A stretch of DNA of 64,000 bases from Agapetus fuscipes (GCA_951799405.1 OX637332.1:4531001-4595000), one strand, 5' to 3'; counted from the first letter of the stretch, positions 55,301 to 58,760 are shown. Notes: generated by a model not told the origin, from the sequence alone. Numbers and translations are program-made.

Positions 55301-55509
55301 GGCAATGCACAACGCTTCTGAACTTGTATTAATTGAATTAACTGGCTAGGAAGCGGTGAAATGTTTCGTCGAATTACGCATGGAATACACCAATTGAATG
55401 TGTTTTACGATACATACCTTGACTGATCCTCTTCGGGCTCAAAGATTTGATCATGGCTTTCTTGAGATAGTCCCAGATCAGAGAACTGCTGGTCCATGTT
55501 GTTCGCCAT
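4259..55509 (-). CDS. Imp: Imp (IGF2BP homologue), whole coding locus, nine exons
   Basis: RNA-binding protein of the IGF2BP/VICKZ family. It binds mRNAs in cytoplasmic RNPs and affects their transport, stability and translation; in Drosophila it acts in temporal patterning, germline niche and neuronal mRNA localisation (family knowledge). Coding exons in transcript order: 55418-55509, 42736-42906, 19444-19797, 17756-17808, 17484-17674, 13409-13573, 10318-10557, 9310-9555, 4259-4366. They sum to 1620 nt, 539 residues plus stop, with no internal stop, and all eight introns have GT/AG ends. Layout: leader 1-34, RRM 35-108, Arg/Gly-rich spacer 110-121, KH1 127-203 (GRQG 144-147), KH2 207-282 (GKGG 224-227), Pro/Met-rich linker 288-342, KH3 343-435 (GTKG 359-362), KH4 443-515 (GKGG 461-464), short tail. 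Vertebrate paralogues have two RRMs, whereas this model has one. A further upstream or alternative first exon outside the window cannot be excluded. Confidence 0.95.
4567..4852 (+). mobile_element. SINE-B copy, old
   Basis: A diverged copy of the tRNA-related SINE-B module seen better at 24738-25011, 57549-57822 and 60262-60545. Recognisable parts are the TAGAATGCTTGCAT segment, a B-box-like GTTCGATTCCC, the middle part AAGTGGTTGG and the conserved 3' part TGTAAAAGTAAATAGGTTCC. It ends near GGCAAAAAGTTAAAT. It lies alone, without a SINE-A partner. Confidence 0.65.
5470..5911. mobile_element. Small hAT-type non-autonomous element
   Basis: Terminal inverted repeats CAGGGGCGTGCAT and (complement of the right end) CAGGCGCGTGCAT. 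Flanked by 8-bp direct repeats ATTATAAT (5462-5469) and ATAATAAT (5912-5919), one mismatch. CAG ends with an 8-bp duplication fit the hAT superfamily. No transposase ORF. A tail-repeat copy of the RTE-like LINE (5601-5853) is inserted inside. Confidence 0.65.
5601..5853 (+). repeat. RTE-like LINE 3' tail repeat (copy nested in hAT element)
   Basis: About 250 bp, starting TCCTTGACTGATAGGTTGG and ending in TTTGCAGCTTAGATTCAGATT. The same unit forms the 3' end of the RT-coding copies at 16725-17283 and 21518-22800, so it is the 3' tail of that LINE or a short element carrying it. Confidence 0.75.
9310..9555 (-). CDS. Imp: Imp coding exon 8 (end of KH3, most of KH4)
   Basis: Eighty-two codons, phase 0 at both ends (residues 423-504). 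The acceptor is CCCTGCAG and the donor is CAG/GTATGC. It starts [14 protein letters not shown], the closing helix of KH3. After a short linker comes KH4, [20 protein letters not shown], with G461-K462-G463-G464 and strand [15 protein letters not shown]3-KH4 in this family form an antiparallel pseudodimer that binds two spaced RNA motifs (family knowledge), and the intact GXXG loops suggest both are functional here. Confidence 0.95.
9556..10317 (-). other. Imp intron 7
   Basis: 762 nt between KH3 and KH4 exons. Holds a stretch (9870-9930) similar to the interior of the piggyBac-like element at 13727-14282 (shared GTATCTTTGG-GATATTT), suggesting a decayed relative. No ORF of interest. Confidence 0.75.
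10318..10557 (-). CDS. Imp: Imp coding exon 7 (KH3)
   Basis: Eighty codons, phase 0 at both ends (residues 343-422). It starts after an ATGTAG acceptor and ends AAG/GTGTGC. KH3 begins [17 protein letters not shown], with the GXXG loop G359-T360-K361-G362. A Pro/Gln-rich insertion (about residues 376-396, [17 protein letters not shown]) sits in the variable loop before the strand RKVTIVG and the last helix, which continues into exon 8. The acceptor has a weak polypyrimidine tract, so confidence in its exact first base is slightly lower than for the other exons, but reading frame and homology fix it. Confidence 0.92.
11086..11328. mobile_element. Long-TIR MITE, probably PIF/Harbinger-like
   Basis: Inverted repeats of about 58 bp with two mismatches frame a 243-bp element; left end GGGACTATTCTTAG, then ACATTTTAGTCGTC. 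The end resembles the CGGTGTTATTCTTAG terminus of the 1-kb element at 38066-39067, which has a TTA duplication; here the flanks (ATA/TAA) are too decayed to confirm this. A second copy lacking the outer ends lies at 18357-18555. Confidence 0.7.
11838..12302. repeat. Tail repeat (+) inserted into a tail repeat (-)
   Basis: A minus-strand tail-repeat copy runs 11838-12022, breaks off at TTTTTACAGCAC, and resumes at 12277-12302 (GGTCAGCCTCAT to GTCAAGGAA). Between them sits a complete plus-strand copy (12023-12275) starting TTCCTTGACTTATAGG. The plus copy therefore inserted into the older minus copy. The arrangement leaves a long imperfect inverted repeat. Confidence 0.75.
12600..12925 (-). pseudogene. 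C-terminal fragment of a non-LTR retrotransposon RT protein
   Basis: Minus-strand translation reads [18 protein letters not shown], then [12 protein letters not shown] and LWLKNL. After a frame change it reads [11 protein letters not shown]. This FGH-x-R-N / QGKIEGRR / MMIANLR series is the familiar C-terminus of a lineage of insect endonuclease-reverse transcriptases. It is broken by stops and at least one frameshift. It is a different lineage from the RTE-like copies at 16725 and 21518, whose C-termini read RWFGHLERM. Confidence 0.65.
12997..13211. mobile_element. MITE with long TIRs and TA flanks (copy 1)
   Basis: Left end CCCTGAGTACGAGTTGCAAA; the arms pair over most of the element around a loop containing TTGCTAAGACCATA. 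Flanked by TA at 12995-12996 and 13212-13213, as for Tc1/mariner-type elements. A more intact copy lies at 32601-32834. It sits about 200 bp beyond the exon 6 donor. Confidence 0.7.
13409..13573 (-). CDS. Imp: Imp coding exon 6 (Pro/Met/Gly-rich linker between KH2 and KH3)
   Basis: Exactly 55 codons in phase 0 at both ends (residues 288-342). The acceptor is TTGCGCAG and the donor is CAG/GTGAGT. The sequence is low-complexity: a Met-rich part ([15 protein letters not shown]) followed by a Gly/Pro/Gln-rich part. I recognise this linker as characteristic of arthropod Imp proteins. It separates the KH1-2 from the KH3-4 didomain. Because the exon length is divisible by three, it can be skipped without a frameshift and is a candidate for alternative splicing. 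Confidence 0.92.
13727..14282. mobile_element. piggyBac-like MITE
   Basis: Flanked on both sides by TTAA (13723-13726 and 14283-14286). Ends begin CCCCTCAAGCGCC and (complement) CCCCTCGAGCGTC. TTAA target sites and CCC-starting ends are typical of piggyBac. 556 bp, no transposase ORF. Confidence 0.7.
14370..14392. repeat. Poly-C run of 23
   Basis: Uninterrupted C homopolymer. Length is likely unstable and hard to sequence. The minus (transcribed) strand is a G-run. Confidence 0.95.
14702..15138. mobile_element. hAT-type MITE with 8-bp target duplication
   Basis: Perfect 16-bp ends CAGTGGTTCCCAAACT, then imperfect continuation. Left duplication ATTTAAAA at 14694-14701. The right copy is split by the neighbouring element: ATTTA at 15139-15143 and AAA at 15820-15822, giving ATTTAAAA when read across. 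437 bp, no transposase. Confidence 0.85.
15144..15816. mobile_element. PIF/Harbinger-like MITE with 112-bp internal tandem duplication
   Basis: Ends GGGCCGGTCTTATAAAC, perfect over 17 bp at both sides, with a TTA duplication at 15141-15143 and 15817-15819. The right-hand 112 bp, including the right inverted repeat, is present twice in tandem (second copy starting near 15711) and virtually identical. It inserted into the right target duplication of the hAT MITE, so it is the younger of the two. Confidence 0.8.
16725..17283 (+). pseudogene. 5'-truncated RTE-like LINE copy (C-terminus and 3' tail)
   Basis: Plus-strand coding remnant starting at a [18 protein letters not shown] segment and running to a stop after about 60 codons (16917-16919), nearly identical to the C-terminus of 21885-22787. 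After an AT-rich spacer the standard tail repeat follows (about 17033-17283), ending TTAGATTTAGATTTAG. It shows directly that the dispersed tail repeat is the 3' end of this LINE. Confidence 0.8.
17484..17674 (-). CDS. Imp: Imp coding exon 5 (rest of KH2)
   Basis: Completes Gly224 and encodes residues 225-287. The acceptor is TTTATAG and the donor is CAG/GTATAC. It carries the last three residues of the GKGG loop (K225-G226-G227), the beta-sheet ITVSSIND and the KH2 C-terminal helix with its acidic/basic residues, ending NDLQ. The exon ends in phase 0, and every downstream junction is also phase 0. Confidence 0.94.
17756..17808 (-). CDS. Imp: Imp coding exon 4 (53-nt micro-exon, first part of KH2)
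   Basis: Encodes the end of Gly206, residues 207-223 and the first base of Gly224. The acceptor is TTTTCAG and the donor is G/GTAATTG. The exon stops inside the first glycine codon of the KH2 GKGG loop, so the RNA-binding loop is assembled by splicing across an intron of only 81 nt. Skipping it would shift the frame and destroy KH2. Its upstream intron flank is a five-copy 59-bp tandem array that starts only 22 nt beyond the exon. Confidence 0.93.
17831..18125. repeat. Five-copy 59-bp tandem array at the Imp exon 4 acceptor
   Basis: Units start at 17831, 17890, 17949, 18008 and 18067 and are essentially identical. The array begins 22 nt upstream (in transcript sense) of exon 4. On the minus strand each unit carries CTCTAATCAT, a good match to the metazoan branch-point consensus. 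In the unit nearest the exon this motif lies about 23-32 nt from the acceptor, the usual distance. The array therefore supplies the branch region of intron 3 and repeats it four more times. Confidence 0.9.
18357..18555. mobile_element. Remnant of the 11086-type MITE
   Basis: Shares CTTTGACAAACTAATGATG, TCATTCTTACCTACCGAATT and CACTTGCGGCCATCTTGGAT with the element at 11086-11328, but the outer inverted repeats are lost or rearranged. Located in Imp intron 3. Confidence 0.6.
18948..18969. repeat. Poly-T run of 22
   Basis: Homopolymer on the plus strand, poly-A in the Imp transcript. It lies just before the weak RTE-like fragment 18990-19270. Confidence 0.9.
18990..19270 (-). pseudogene. Possible RTE-like fragment (linker between endonuclease and RT)
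   Basis: Minus-strand translation gives [20 protein letters not shown] then [16 protein letters not shown]. This resembles the W-x-N-E-E-V-K-x-A-V region found between the endonuclease and RT domains of RTE-type LINEs. Stops follow. The assignment rests on a short motif and is tentative. Confidence 0.4.
19444..19797 (-). CDS. Imp: Imp coding exon 3 (second half of RRM, RG-rich spacer, KH1)
   Basis: Encodes the completion of Leu88, residues 89-205 and two bases of Gly206. The acceptor is TTTTCAG and the donor is GTAAGTT. The RRM finishes at about residue 108 (helix 2 and beta-4, GERLKVEPF 100-108). It is followed by a basic [12 protein letters not shown] stretch (110-121) and then KH1. In KH1 the signature is [12 protein letters not shown], with the GXXG loop G144-R145-Q146-G147, and the C-terminal helix ends near 200. 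This is the longest coding exon. It is separated from exon 2 by a 22.9-kb intron. Confidence 0.95.
21518..22800 (-). pseudogene. RTE-like LINE, 3' half (RT palm to C-terminus plus 3' tail)
   Basis: An open stretch of about 300 codons (21885-22787) starts just before the RT catalytic box, [10 protein letters not shown] (YADD at about residues 30-33), and runs through the thumb to the lineage C-terminus ([19 protein letters not shown], then [13 protein letters not shown]), ending CNAGG-stop. An AT-rich 3' spacer and the tail repeat (21518-21760) follow. This is the most intact C-terminus of the family here. The N-terminal part is cut at about 22800, and the missing fingers/palm region appears 4.1 kb away at 26943-28090 in the same orientation. 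Confidence 0.8.
24243..24491 (+). repeat. RTE-like LINE 3' tail repeat
   Basis: Starts CCTTGATTTATAGGCTGG and ends TTAGATTAGATTAG. No coding part upstream. The last 137 bp belong to a 226-bp tandem duplication. Confidence 0.75.
24355..24806. repeat. 226-bp tandem duplication spanning tail repeat and SINE-B 3' end
   Basis: The unit beginning TCCATTTGATATTTGGGTTT at 24355 recurs at 24581. Each copy contains the end of a tail repeat, a poly-A stretch and the 3' end of SINE-B (GCAACTAAGCTACACATATA). The copies differ only at a few positions and in poly-A length, so the duplication is recent. Confidence 0.8.
24738..25235 (-). mobile_element. Composite SINE A-B (dimer of two tRNA-related modules)
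   Basis: Read on the minus strand: a SINE-A head (GACCGGTCCGTAGTTCAATG; B-box GGTTCGATTCC near 25170) and body to about 25012, then AAAAAGGTCGATAGCTCA, the tRNA-like start of SINE-B. SINE-B follows with box A-like TAGCTCA, box B-like GGTTCGATCTC, CAGCCCCCCGGGAGCTGGGA and GATAACGCAGGCAAGAAG, ending in a T-run on the minus strand. The same A-then-B order occurs at 57549-58046 and 60185-60545. I infer one dimeric SINE family. Confidence 0.8.
25356..25668 (+). mobile_element. SINE-A copy with LINE-like 3' tail
   Basis: tRNA-related head with box B-like GATTCGAATCC near 25440; body CTTCGCTGGGTTGAAAAATT, CAACTGGGTCTTGCTTGAGA; 3' end CTTGAGGTGTGATACACACA then AACAGCGCTCACC. The 20-bp head TGGACCGGTCCATAGTCCA is duplicated at 25356 and 25383. 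An ATT microsatellite follows. Confidence 0.85.
26141..26415 (+). mobile_element. SINE-A copy with LINE-like 3' tail
   Basis: The clearest SINE-A in the window: head GACCGGTTTGTAGTTCAGTG, box B GGTTCGATTCC, A-rich spacer, body, and the tail CTTGAGGTGTGATACACACA then AACAGCGCTCACCAAATAAA. The tRNA-derived head should act as an RNA polymerase III promoter. Confidence 0.88.
26943..28090 (-). pseudogene. RTE-like LINE, RT fingers/palm part with in-frame 195-bp duplication
   Basis: Minus-strand coding from about 28085 ([13 protein letters not shown]) through [33 protein letters not shown], the palm motif [13 protein letters not shown] and the QGC motif [15 protein letters not shown], ending near NVYLS. 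An in-frame TAA at 27930-27932 kills the upstream part. A 195-bp (65-codon) segment, 27381-27575, is repeated exactly at 27576-27770, doubling the region with the FRPISLL motif. It breaks off before the YADD box, which is found in 21518-22800. The two are likely halves of one element split by about 4.1 kb of later insertions. Confidence 0.8.
28462..28625 (-). repeat. Old, diverged tail-repeat copy
   Basis: Recognisable only by order of landmarks (AATCTAAGTT, CCAACTCTTGCC, CCCTGAAAC, AAATGGGTGGCTAGC, CCCAACCTAGTCAA). Older than the other copies. Confidence 0.5.
28965..30945 (+). repeat. Long interspersed repeat of unknown class, copy 1 (about 2 kb)
   Basis: Shares its whole plan with 45793-47045: start (CTTTGTTTGGTGGGTAC against CTTTGTATGGTGGGTAA), repeated internal blocks (GGCAACCCCCAAAACAAAG; GAGCCGTTTTTGAGAAAATC; AGCCATCTTGAATTTTC), a tetranucleotide microsatellite, a GTCCT-AGGAC hairpin and a terminal hairpin closed by CCTTCGG followed by an A-rich end. 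The internal blocks occur about three to four times here. No coding capacity. Class not recognised; it could be a non-autonomous non-LTR or a novel hairpin-ended element. Confidence 0.7.
30767..30812. repeat. (ACGG)n microsatellite
   Basis: About eleven ACGG units within copy 1 of the long repeat. The second copy has (ATAC)n at the same relative position, followed by ACGGACG. Confidence 0.95.
31701..31882. repeat. Perfect long palindrome (74-bp arms, 34-bp spacer)
   Basis: The left arm 31701-31774 (CTGATGGGGCTTCCACACGC... ending CATGCTAGCT) is the exact complement of 31809-31882. With one mismatch the stem extends inward by about nine more base pairs. It lies within Imp intron 2, so the pre-mRNA would contain a fully paired hairpin. 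No target duplication recognised. Either a very young foldback element or a hairpin-RNA source. Confidence 0.9.
32601..32834. mobile_element. MITE with long TIRs and TA flanks (copy 2)
   Basis: Ends CCCTTAGTAGGAGTTGC and (complement) CCCTTAGTACGAGTTGC. The arms match over most of the element. TA at 32599-32600 and 32835-32836. Same family as 12997-13211, with better-kept termini. Tc1/mariner-type by target site; no transposase. Confidence 0.75.
33046..35720 (+). pseudogene. Decayed CR1/L2-group LINE copy
   Basis: A 5'-truncated plus-strand copy of the LINE at 60552-63818. It begins inside the endonuclease ([15 protein letters not shown]), runs through the RT ([12 protein letters not shown] near 34320) and C-terminal part ([15 protein letters not shown] near 35300), and ends with the same 3' motif (GTGATTTGAGAGGGCCC). 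Numerous stops and frameshifts; the YADD region is unreadable in one frame. Another small element is inserted at 34977-35203. Confidence 0.85.
34977..35203. mobile_element. Small TIR element inserted in the LINE copy, possibly Mutator-like
   Basis: Inverted ends CCCTGCTAATTGCAAACGCA and CCCTGCTAATGGCAAACGCA. Flanks CAACGCTCTG and CAGCGCTGTA correspond to one site in the intact LINE, so about 10 bp was duplicated on insertion (now with three mismatches). A 9-10 bp duplication suggests Mutator-like. Confidence 0.65.
36053..36290. mobile_element. MITE with GGCCTGTTGCACCA ends
   Basis: Left GGCCTGTTGCACCA and right TGGTGCAACAGGCC are perfect inverted repeats, with weaker pairing further in. 238 bp. 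Target duplication not resolved (flanks TTAG and GTAA). Confidence 0.65.
36512..36600 (-). repeat. Partial tail-repeat copy
   Basis: Only the 3' end of the tail repeat (TAATCTAAGTTGCAAGGATATA to ACACGTGTAGT), with ACAAACAAACACGTGTA partly duplicated. Confidence 0.55.
36715..37262 (-). pseudogene. Jockey-superfamily RT C-terminal fragment
   Basis: Minus-strand translation gives [19 protein letters not shown] near 37170 and, after frameshifts, [20 protein letters not shown] then AVKLINDP and [14 protein letters not shown] near 36800-36900. The FNxKKTQ and RRAxxLI...HRRxVGxLxLLYRY motifs are typical of the RT thumb/C-terminal region in jockey/CR1-type insect LINEs. A different family from the CR1/L2-group copies at 33046 and 60552. 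Confidence 0.7.
37288..37507 (-). repeat. RTE-like LINE 3' tail repeat
   Basis: Read on the minus strand it starts TTCCTTGACTTATAGGTTGG at the usual 5' boundary and ends TTAGATTAGATATAA. No coding part. Confidence 0.7.
38066..39067. mobile_element. PIF/Harbinger-like non-autonomous element, 1 kb
   Basis: Perfect 14-bp ends CGGTGTTATTCTTA with TTA at 38063-38065 and 39068-39070. The interior has only short ORFs and no DDE transposase. Its ends resemble those of the 243-bp MITE at 11086-11328. Confidence 0.75.
39824..40077 (+). mobile_element. SINE-A copy
   Basis: Head CGCTCCGTAGTCCAGAGG, box B-like GGTTTGAATCC, standard body (CTTCGCTGGGTTGAAAAATT) and shortened tail CTTGAGGTGTGATACATACA. The terminal GCGCTCACC is missing. 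Confidence 0.82.
42560..42720. promoter_or_regulatory. CpG-rich block beside exon 2, candidate internal promoter
   Basis: A short GC- and CpG-rich block within AT-rich intron, abutting the donor side of exon 2. It contains CCGCCCCGGCC-like Sp1/KLF-type sequence. On the plus strand TATTTAAG (about 42574) lies some 30 bp before the GC block. A minus-strand start here would skip the RRM exons and yield a KH-only isoform; a plus-strand start would be antisense through exon 2. Composition is the only evidence. Confidence 0.3.
42736..42906 (-). CDS. Imp: Imp coding exon 2 (first half of the RRM)
   Basis: Encodes residues 31-87 plus two bases of codon 88. The acceptor is ATACAG and the donor is GTGAGTA. 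The RRM begins at Lys35: beta-1/RNP2-like KIVISNIP 35-42, helix 1 around 47-56, and beta-3/RNP1-like YQTVHITF 73-80. The usual aromatic RNP1 positions are filled by Val76 and Ile78, so this is a degenerate RRM, resembling RRM2 of vertebrate IGF2BPs more than a canonical RNA-gripping RRM. The exon is GC-rich compared with its introns. Retention of the following intron would stop translation at once, because the TGA spans the donor. Confidence 0.92.
44759..44852 (-). mobile_element. SINE-A 3' fragment
   Basis: The minus strand reads AATTGGCGCTTT, CTCGCAGAGGGCTCTTGAGG, then ACACAAAACGGCGCTCACCA. This is a 5'-truncated SINE-A that keeps the LINE-like tail. Confidence 0.75.
44856..45790. repeat. 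Tail repeat (+) split by an RTE-like fragment (-)
   Basis: The head of a plus-strand tail repeat (44856-44886, ATAGGTTGGTATGAAGCTGA) is separated from its remainder (45568-45790, GTAAAAAATAATTCACTTTG onward). The insert is 44887-45567, a minus-strand RTE-like C-terminus ([35 protein letters not shown]) with further decayed coding upstream and a 3' end made of repeated ACAGT units. The insert belongs to a related but distinct RTE subfamily. Confidence 0.75.
45793..47045 (+). repeat. Long interspersed repeat of unknown class, copy 2 (about 1.3 kb)
   Basis: Same order of landmarks as 28965-30945 but with fewer internal blocks. Terminal hairpin ACTTTCTT...ATAGCCTTCGGCTAT...AAGAAAGT followed by AAAA. 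A GTCCTGCACCAGGAC hairpin lies upstream of it. Its sequence differs from copy 1 in the stems, yet the pairing is kept. Confidence 0.7.
46841..46908. repeat. (ATAC)n microsatellite
   Basis: About 17 units, preceded by a CA-rich stretch and followed by AGACGGACG. Occupies the same slot as (ACGG)n in the other copy of the long repeat. Confidence 0.95.
48455..48512. repeat. Short tandem repeat, about 18-bp unit, three copies
   Basis: Units of the form CTTAATCATAAACTTAGT, imperfect. No other feature nearby. Confidence 0.8.
49082..49140 (-). repeat. RTE-subfamily 3' end fragment
   Basis: The minus strand reads GGCCACCTCTAGTGGAATGG then CAACAGAGTTACAGTTA. It matches the 3' end seen at 54130-54290 and is similar to that at 44887-45567. 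Confidence 0.45.
50675..52715. mobile_element. Possible 2-kb element with inverted GCCACTCAC ends
   Basis: GCCACTCACACTGTCTACC near 50675 is matched in inverted orientation near 52715 (GCCACTCACGTTACTGTCTACC, one 3-bp indel). Just inside both ends are short GGATTTAAC-x-TTTTGAT-like repeats (50990-51070 and 52430-52610). No transposase or target duplication seen. The enclosed 15-bp array (51829-52000) would then be internal. Confidence 0.35.
51829..52000. repeat. 15-bp tandem array (about 11 units)
   Basis: Unit AATGTCCACCGACAA with point variants. Because 15 is a multiple of three, the plus strand stays open in two frames, giving repeated NVHRQ or MSTDK peptides. Those ORFs are a by-product of the repeat. 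Confidence 0.9.
53677..53925 (-). repeat. RTE-like LINE 3' tail repeat
   Basis: Full-length tail copy. On the minus strand it starts TTCCTTGACTTATAGGTTGG and ends TTGCAGCTTAGATTT. No coding part. Flanked by a short TTGATTAACTT repeat. Confidence 0.78.
54130..54290 (-). pseudogene. RTE-subfamily C-terminal and 3' end fragment
   Basis: The minus strand encodes a [18 protein letters not shown] segment, then the 3' end GAGGCTCTGGCTTACCCTAG, closing with GTAACA-type short repeats. Resembles the insert at 44887-45567. Confidence 0.5.
55418..55509 (-). CDS. Imp: Imp coding exon 1 (start codon, N-terminal leader)
   Basis: Thirty codons plus two bases of codon 31. The leader starts MANNMDQQF and is rich in Asp, Gln and Glu, with no domain. 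The ATG at 55507-55509 is preferred because an in-frame TAA lies just upstream at 55531-55533 and the context (ACAATGG) is good for an insect. A second in-frame ATG is codon 5. The donor is AAG/GTATGTA. The junction codon 31 is completed by the first base of exon 2 and reads Ser. Because the leader is unrelated to the RRM, this exon is a plausible site for alternative first-exon use, as in Drosophila Imp. Confidence 0.9.
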
Positions 55510-56060
55510 TGTATTATCACTTATTAACGATTAGGTCCTGGGCATATAATCCTACCACTATCTAATTGTCAACTAGGCGGCGTGTTTCCTTTGTCGGCTG
55601 CGACCTCGCAGGGCAATAATTGGCCAGGTGTATTTACAAGAATCGCGGGTTGGTCTGCTCCACCTTAACACGTGGTTTCGGCGTGAAACTATTGTTTGTC
55701 CACAGCTCGGCGCCCACTTACATAATACGCGAGAAAGCAGGGGAGGTCACGCCGCGAGTGACAGGGACGAAAACCGATTGAGAGAAATTAGGAAAATGAT
55801 TGATAAAATTAATATCTGTTTTGGGCGGGGAGGAATGTGCTCTCCGGCCTGGTTCGCTTCTGCTCGGACGTGCTGCGTGCGGACAAGCTTATTCGCGACT
55901 GGCAGCCGGCGGCGGGGCGGGGCGGAGCGGGCGGGGGCCCGCGGAGGTACAGTCGCTACGAGAGCGGAGCAGCGCAGCCATCCAACTCGGGCCCCAGCCG
56001 ACAAGCCCGCCTGTCTCTGTCTAGCATGGGTGCTCGAGAGCCCGGCCCAAAAGTCTCTCT
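55510..56060 (-). promoter_or_regulatory. Imp: Imp 5' UTR and CpG-rich promoter region
   Basis: Immediately upstream of the Imp start codon. 55510-55700 has moderate GC, a palindromic E-box CACGTG near 55670, and no splice acceptor evidence, so it is probably 5' UTR or proximal promoter. From about 55830 to 56060 the sequence is strongly GC- and CpG-rich, unlike anything else upstream, as expected of a housekeeping or developmental promoter. No TATA box placed with confidence. The ORFs on both strands here are artefacts of GC composition. Confidence 0.5.
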
Positions 56061-56654
56061 CGCACCGCGTGGCCCTGACACTCCAAATGTCGTTATTCAC
56101 ATTCAAAACACGCCGGTACAAAATAATATTATTATAGCGACCGGCTTTTTATGCCATTTTTTAATAGGTAGACTTGTCTAAAAAACTAGTGTTGATACCT
56201 AGAATCTATCGTCCACGCCATTACCTACCTACGTAACTACCTATTATTTATCTACCTACCGGCTTCTTTCCTTGCATTTGTAAGTCAAAAGATGCGATAT
56301 AATGTACCTACGTTTGTCCACCTACTTCTAGTACTCAGATACTTGTGTAGGTACCTATTAATAAAATTCATACATATATATAAATCAGACTTGCATGCAA
56401 TTATGCGATATCTACTTAACATATATGTCATACTATACTTACTTGCATTTATTGCTGTAACTACCTACCTATATTTTAAAGAATATAACACCGAATCATT
56501 CATTTTTCGTAAAGAGTAGGGTGACCCATCGGCAACAGTAGAAGTCACAGTAACGTGCTGTCTGCTGTTCTTGAAGTGCACTCATTTTTTACCTGTGCTG
56601 TAATTTGGAAATGTCTACGTTATATCATTTGTACACGATGTATTTTTCCATAAT
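56061..56654. other. Intergenic, low-complexity CTAC-rich stretch
   Basis: 56190-56480 is rich in CTAC/TACC repeats. No gene seen. Confidence 0.6.
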
Positions 56655-57369
56655 CAGGCCCGGATCTAGGGCGGTTCGAGCGGTGCGACCGAACCAGGGC
56701 CCCCGCGGCCAGAGGGCCCCCAAAAGTCTTATTTTTATCATTATTGTAAAAAAATATATTTAAAAAATTGTATAGATTCAACTTTTCATCGCTTCCGGTT
56801 CATAACGCTACGTTTTATACAGACAAAGACTTCAATAATACATAAATAAAAGTTTCTCACAACAATTCTTTCGGGGCCCCACAATAACTGAATAGGGCCC
56901 CGAACATTCCAAACAGTAATAAAAAATAAAGTTTCTCCTTAAAACTAAAAAAAATAAAGGTTAGGAAAGATACCAAACATGTGCCATCATAAACTCCCAG
57001 GCATGTCACATAATGGAACCTGTAGGATTATAGCAGTAAACTGCGCTATTGTTCCTGCCATGGCGGCAAACCTTCCGACGCGACAATTATAAATCTTTCA
57101 CTAGTAATGTAAACAGTATAAATTTCGATACAAAAAAAATGGTGTATAACAACGTAGGGTAATGAACGGTCGGTCTTCGCTTCCACGTATTGTTTTGATT
57201 GCTTTGTCGGCAAATTTTACCTGAGTGGGTTCCTTTCAATTTCTGTCTTTCTTTTCTATCTTTATAAATGCATCAAAATATGATAGGTACTTCTTAATTA
57301 AGGTATTTGTATAATTTGTACCGACAACCGGTTTCATATTACGTTGATTATCAAAACAATCACCTTTAT

Positions 57370-58110
57370 AATCTGTGTTGCAAAGATATATTAACATTTA
57401 AGGCTCATATTAAATGCATGCACACAAGCAGACACATATAAGTTCACGCTTAAACACGCTGCATATGTACATACAACATAAACAAATCCTCTCATGAGCA
57501 TAAACTTTCAAACTCCTGCCGCCTTTCCCTGAAACAAAGGGTGGCATTAAAAAAAACGCAACTAAGCTACACATATTGTGTAACTTTTTGCCTGCGTTAT
57601 CCCCGAAGTAGTCGCATGTGGCGATTCGGGACTTTTTTATTATTACGAGTAAGGGGGCCGGCCTCACACCAAACACTTTCAGTTGAAGTGGGGGTTTCCC
57701 AGCTCCCGGGGGGGTGGGTTCTCATTTATTGTAAAGGCTGAGTAAACCTTGAGATCGAACTCTTGCTCTCGGCATGGAATGTAAGCATTCTATCTACTAG
57801 AGCTATCGACCTTTTTACGAGCTTGATCGTCGTCGCTATAAAGCACCAATTCTCAAGCAAGACCCAGTTGCTGTTAGGCTGAATGGACCTTTAATGACCG
57901 GTTATTGGTATAGGTTTATGAATTTTTCAACCCAGCGAAGAGCAAATTTGAATATAAATGGTATTTTTTTTGCTTCGCCGGGATTCGAACATACCATCTT
58001 CTATTCAGGGTCCGAAGTGTTACCACTGAACTACATACCGGCCTTGGCAAAAGTAAAACCGAGTTTGTACAGCATGGGGGATCAACCTCATACCAAACTA
58101 TTAGTCATTC
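57370..58110 (-). repeat. Tail repeat interrupted by a composite SINE
   Basis: A minus-strand tail repeat covers 57370-57548 (to GGGTGGCATT) and resumes at about 58047-58110 (TTGGCAAAAGTAAAACC to ACCAAACTATTAGTCA). The composite SINE 57549-58046 lies exactly between. Confidence 0.75.
57549..58046 (-). mobile_element. Composite SINE A-B
   Basis: Same order as 24738-25235: SINE-A head at about 58046 (GGCCGGTATGTAGTTCAGTG), box B-like GTTCGAATCC, junction at about 57822 (CTCGTAAAAAGGTCGATAG), then SINE-B (CCGGGAGCTGGGAAACCCCC, GATAACGCAGGCAAAAAG), ending in a T-run. Confidence 0.82.
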
Positions 58111-58299
58111 AAGATTCATTTTTAATTAAGCCCACAAGAAGATGATTGAAAGTTAGCATTTATTCATACTGAATATGAGTAGCGTGCATTCTCTAAAGGC
58201 AAACAGTCCTTGCCGAAGTCAGTTCATTGAAAAAAATCACATTTACAAGGAAGTTAAAAAATCTATTAGCGCCTAATGCATAGGCAATTACACAACCAA

Positions 58300-58385
58300 T
58301 CAACTATAACTCTTGCCACCCTTCCCTAAAACAGGGGTGGCATAGGCATAGCTAAACCAGCCTCGTATCCTTCTTTTAGTTAAGG
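58300..58385 (-). repeat. Tail-repeat fragment
   Basis: Landmarks ACTCTTGCCACCCTTCCCT, AAACAGGGGTGGCAT and CAGCCTCGTA. A diverged internal piece, preceded by GCGCCTAATGCATAGGCAA, which resembles the left end of the hAT element at 5470. Confidence 0.5.
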
Positions 58386-58535
58386 AAGCTCCATCAAGCA
58401 AAATTGCCGGATAAATATATTTGCCATATCGTGCTGTTTTGTGTGACTCACAATACAAAGCACCTCAAAAAATTCGATCTTCACAAAAAGAATATGTAAA
58501 AGAAAAAGATTTTTAAATAATAATCAAAAATCCGG

Positions 58536-58760
58536 TCAATAACTCTGTTGATAGAATGCTTGCGTTTCATGGCGCAGATGATTAACCTTTACGGTGTTCA
58601 TTTGAAACCCGAAAAAAAGATACGGGCAAAGATTGCTCAACCTTGAGAGGAAATGAAAACCAGAATCTTGGGGAGCTGGGAAATTTCCCTTCAAGTTAAG
58701 TGGTTGGTGTAAGGGCGGCACCCTTACATGTAAAAATAAACATATTAATTTTCACATTCC
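58536..58760 (+). mobile_element. SINE-B copy, diverged
   Basis: TGATAGAATGCTTGCGTTTCA, GGGAGCTGGGAAATTTCCCT, AAGTGGTTGGTGTAAGG and ACATGTAAAAATAAACA. The box B-like part is mutated. Confidence 0.65.

Larger units (their letters stand above)
42907..55417 (-). other. Imp intron 1 (12.5 kb)
   Basis: Carries a SINE-A fragment, a nested RTE-like insertion, the second long-repeat copy, simple repeats and a possible 2-kb inverted-end element, all listed separately. No gene or clear repeat seen in 43080-44758, 47490-48450, 49141-50674, 52716-53676 and 54291-55417. A weak tRNA-like GGTTAGTGGTTGGCACTGCA (minus strand, about 43010-43050) may be an old SINE. Confidence 0.8.

Noticed and set aside
55628..56181. 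Overlapping ORFs of 114-169 codons on both strands
   Set aside because: They lie in the CpG-rich block upstream of Imp, where stops are rare in every frame. No domain; more likely promoter DNA.
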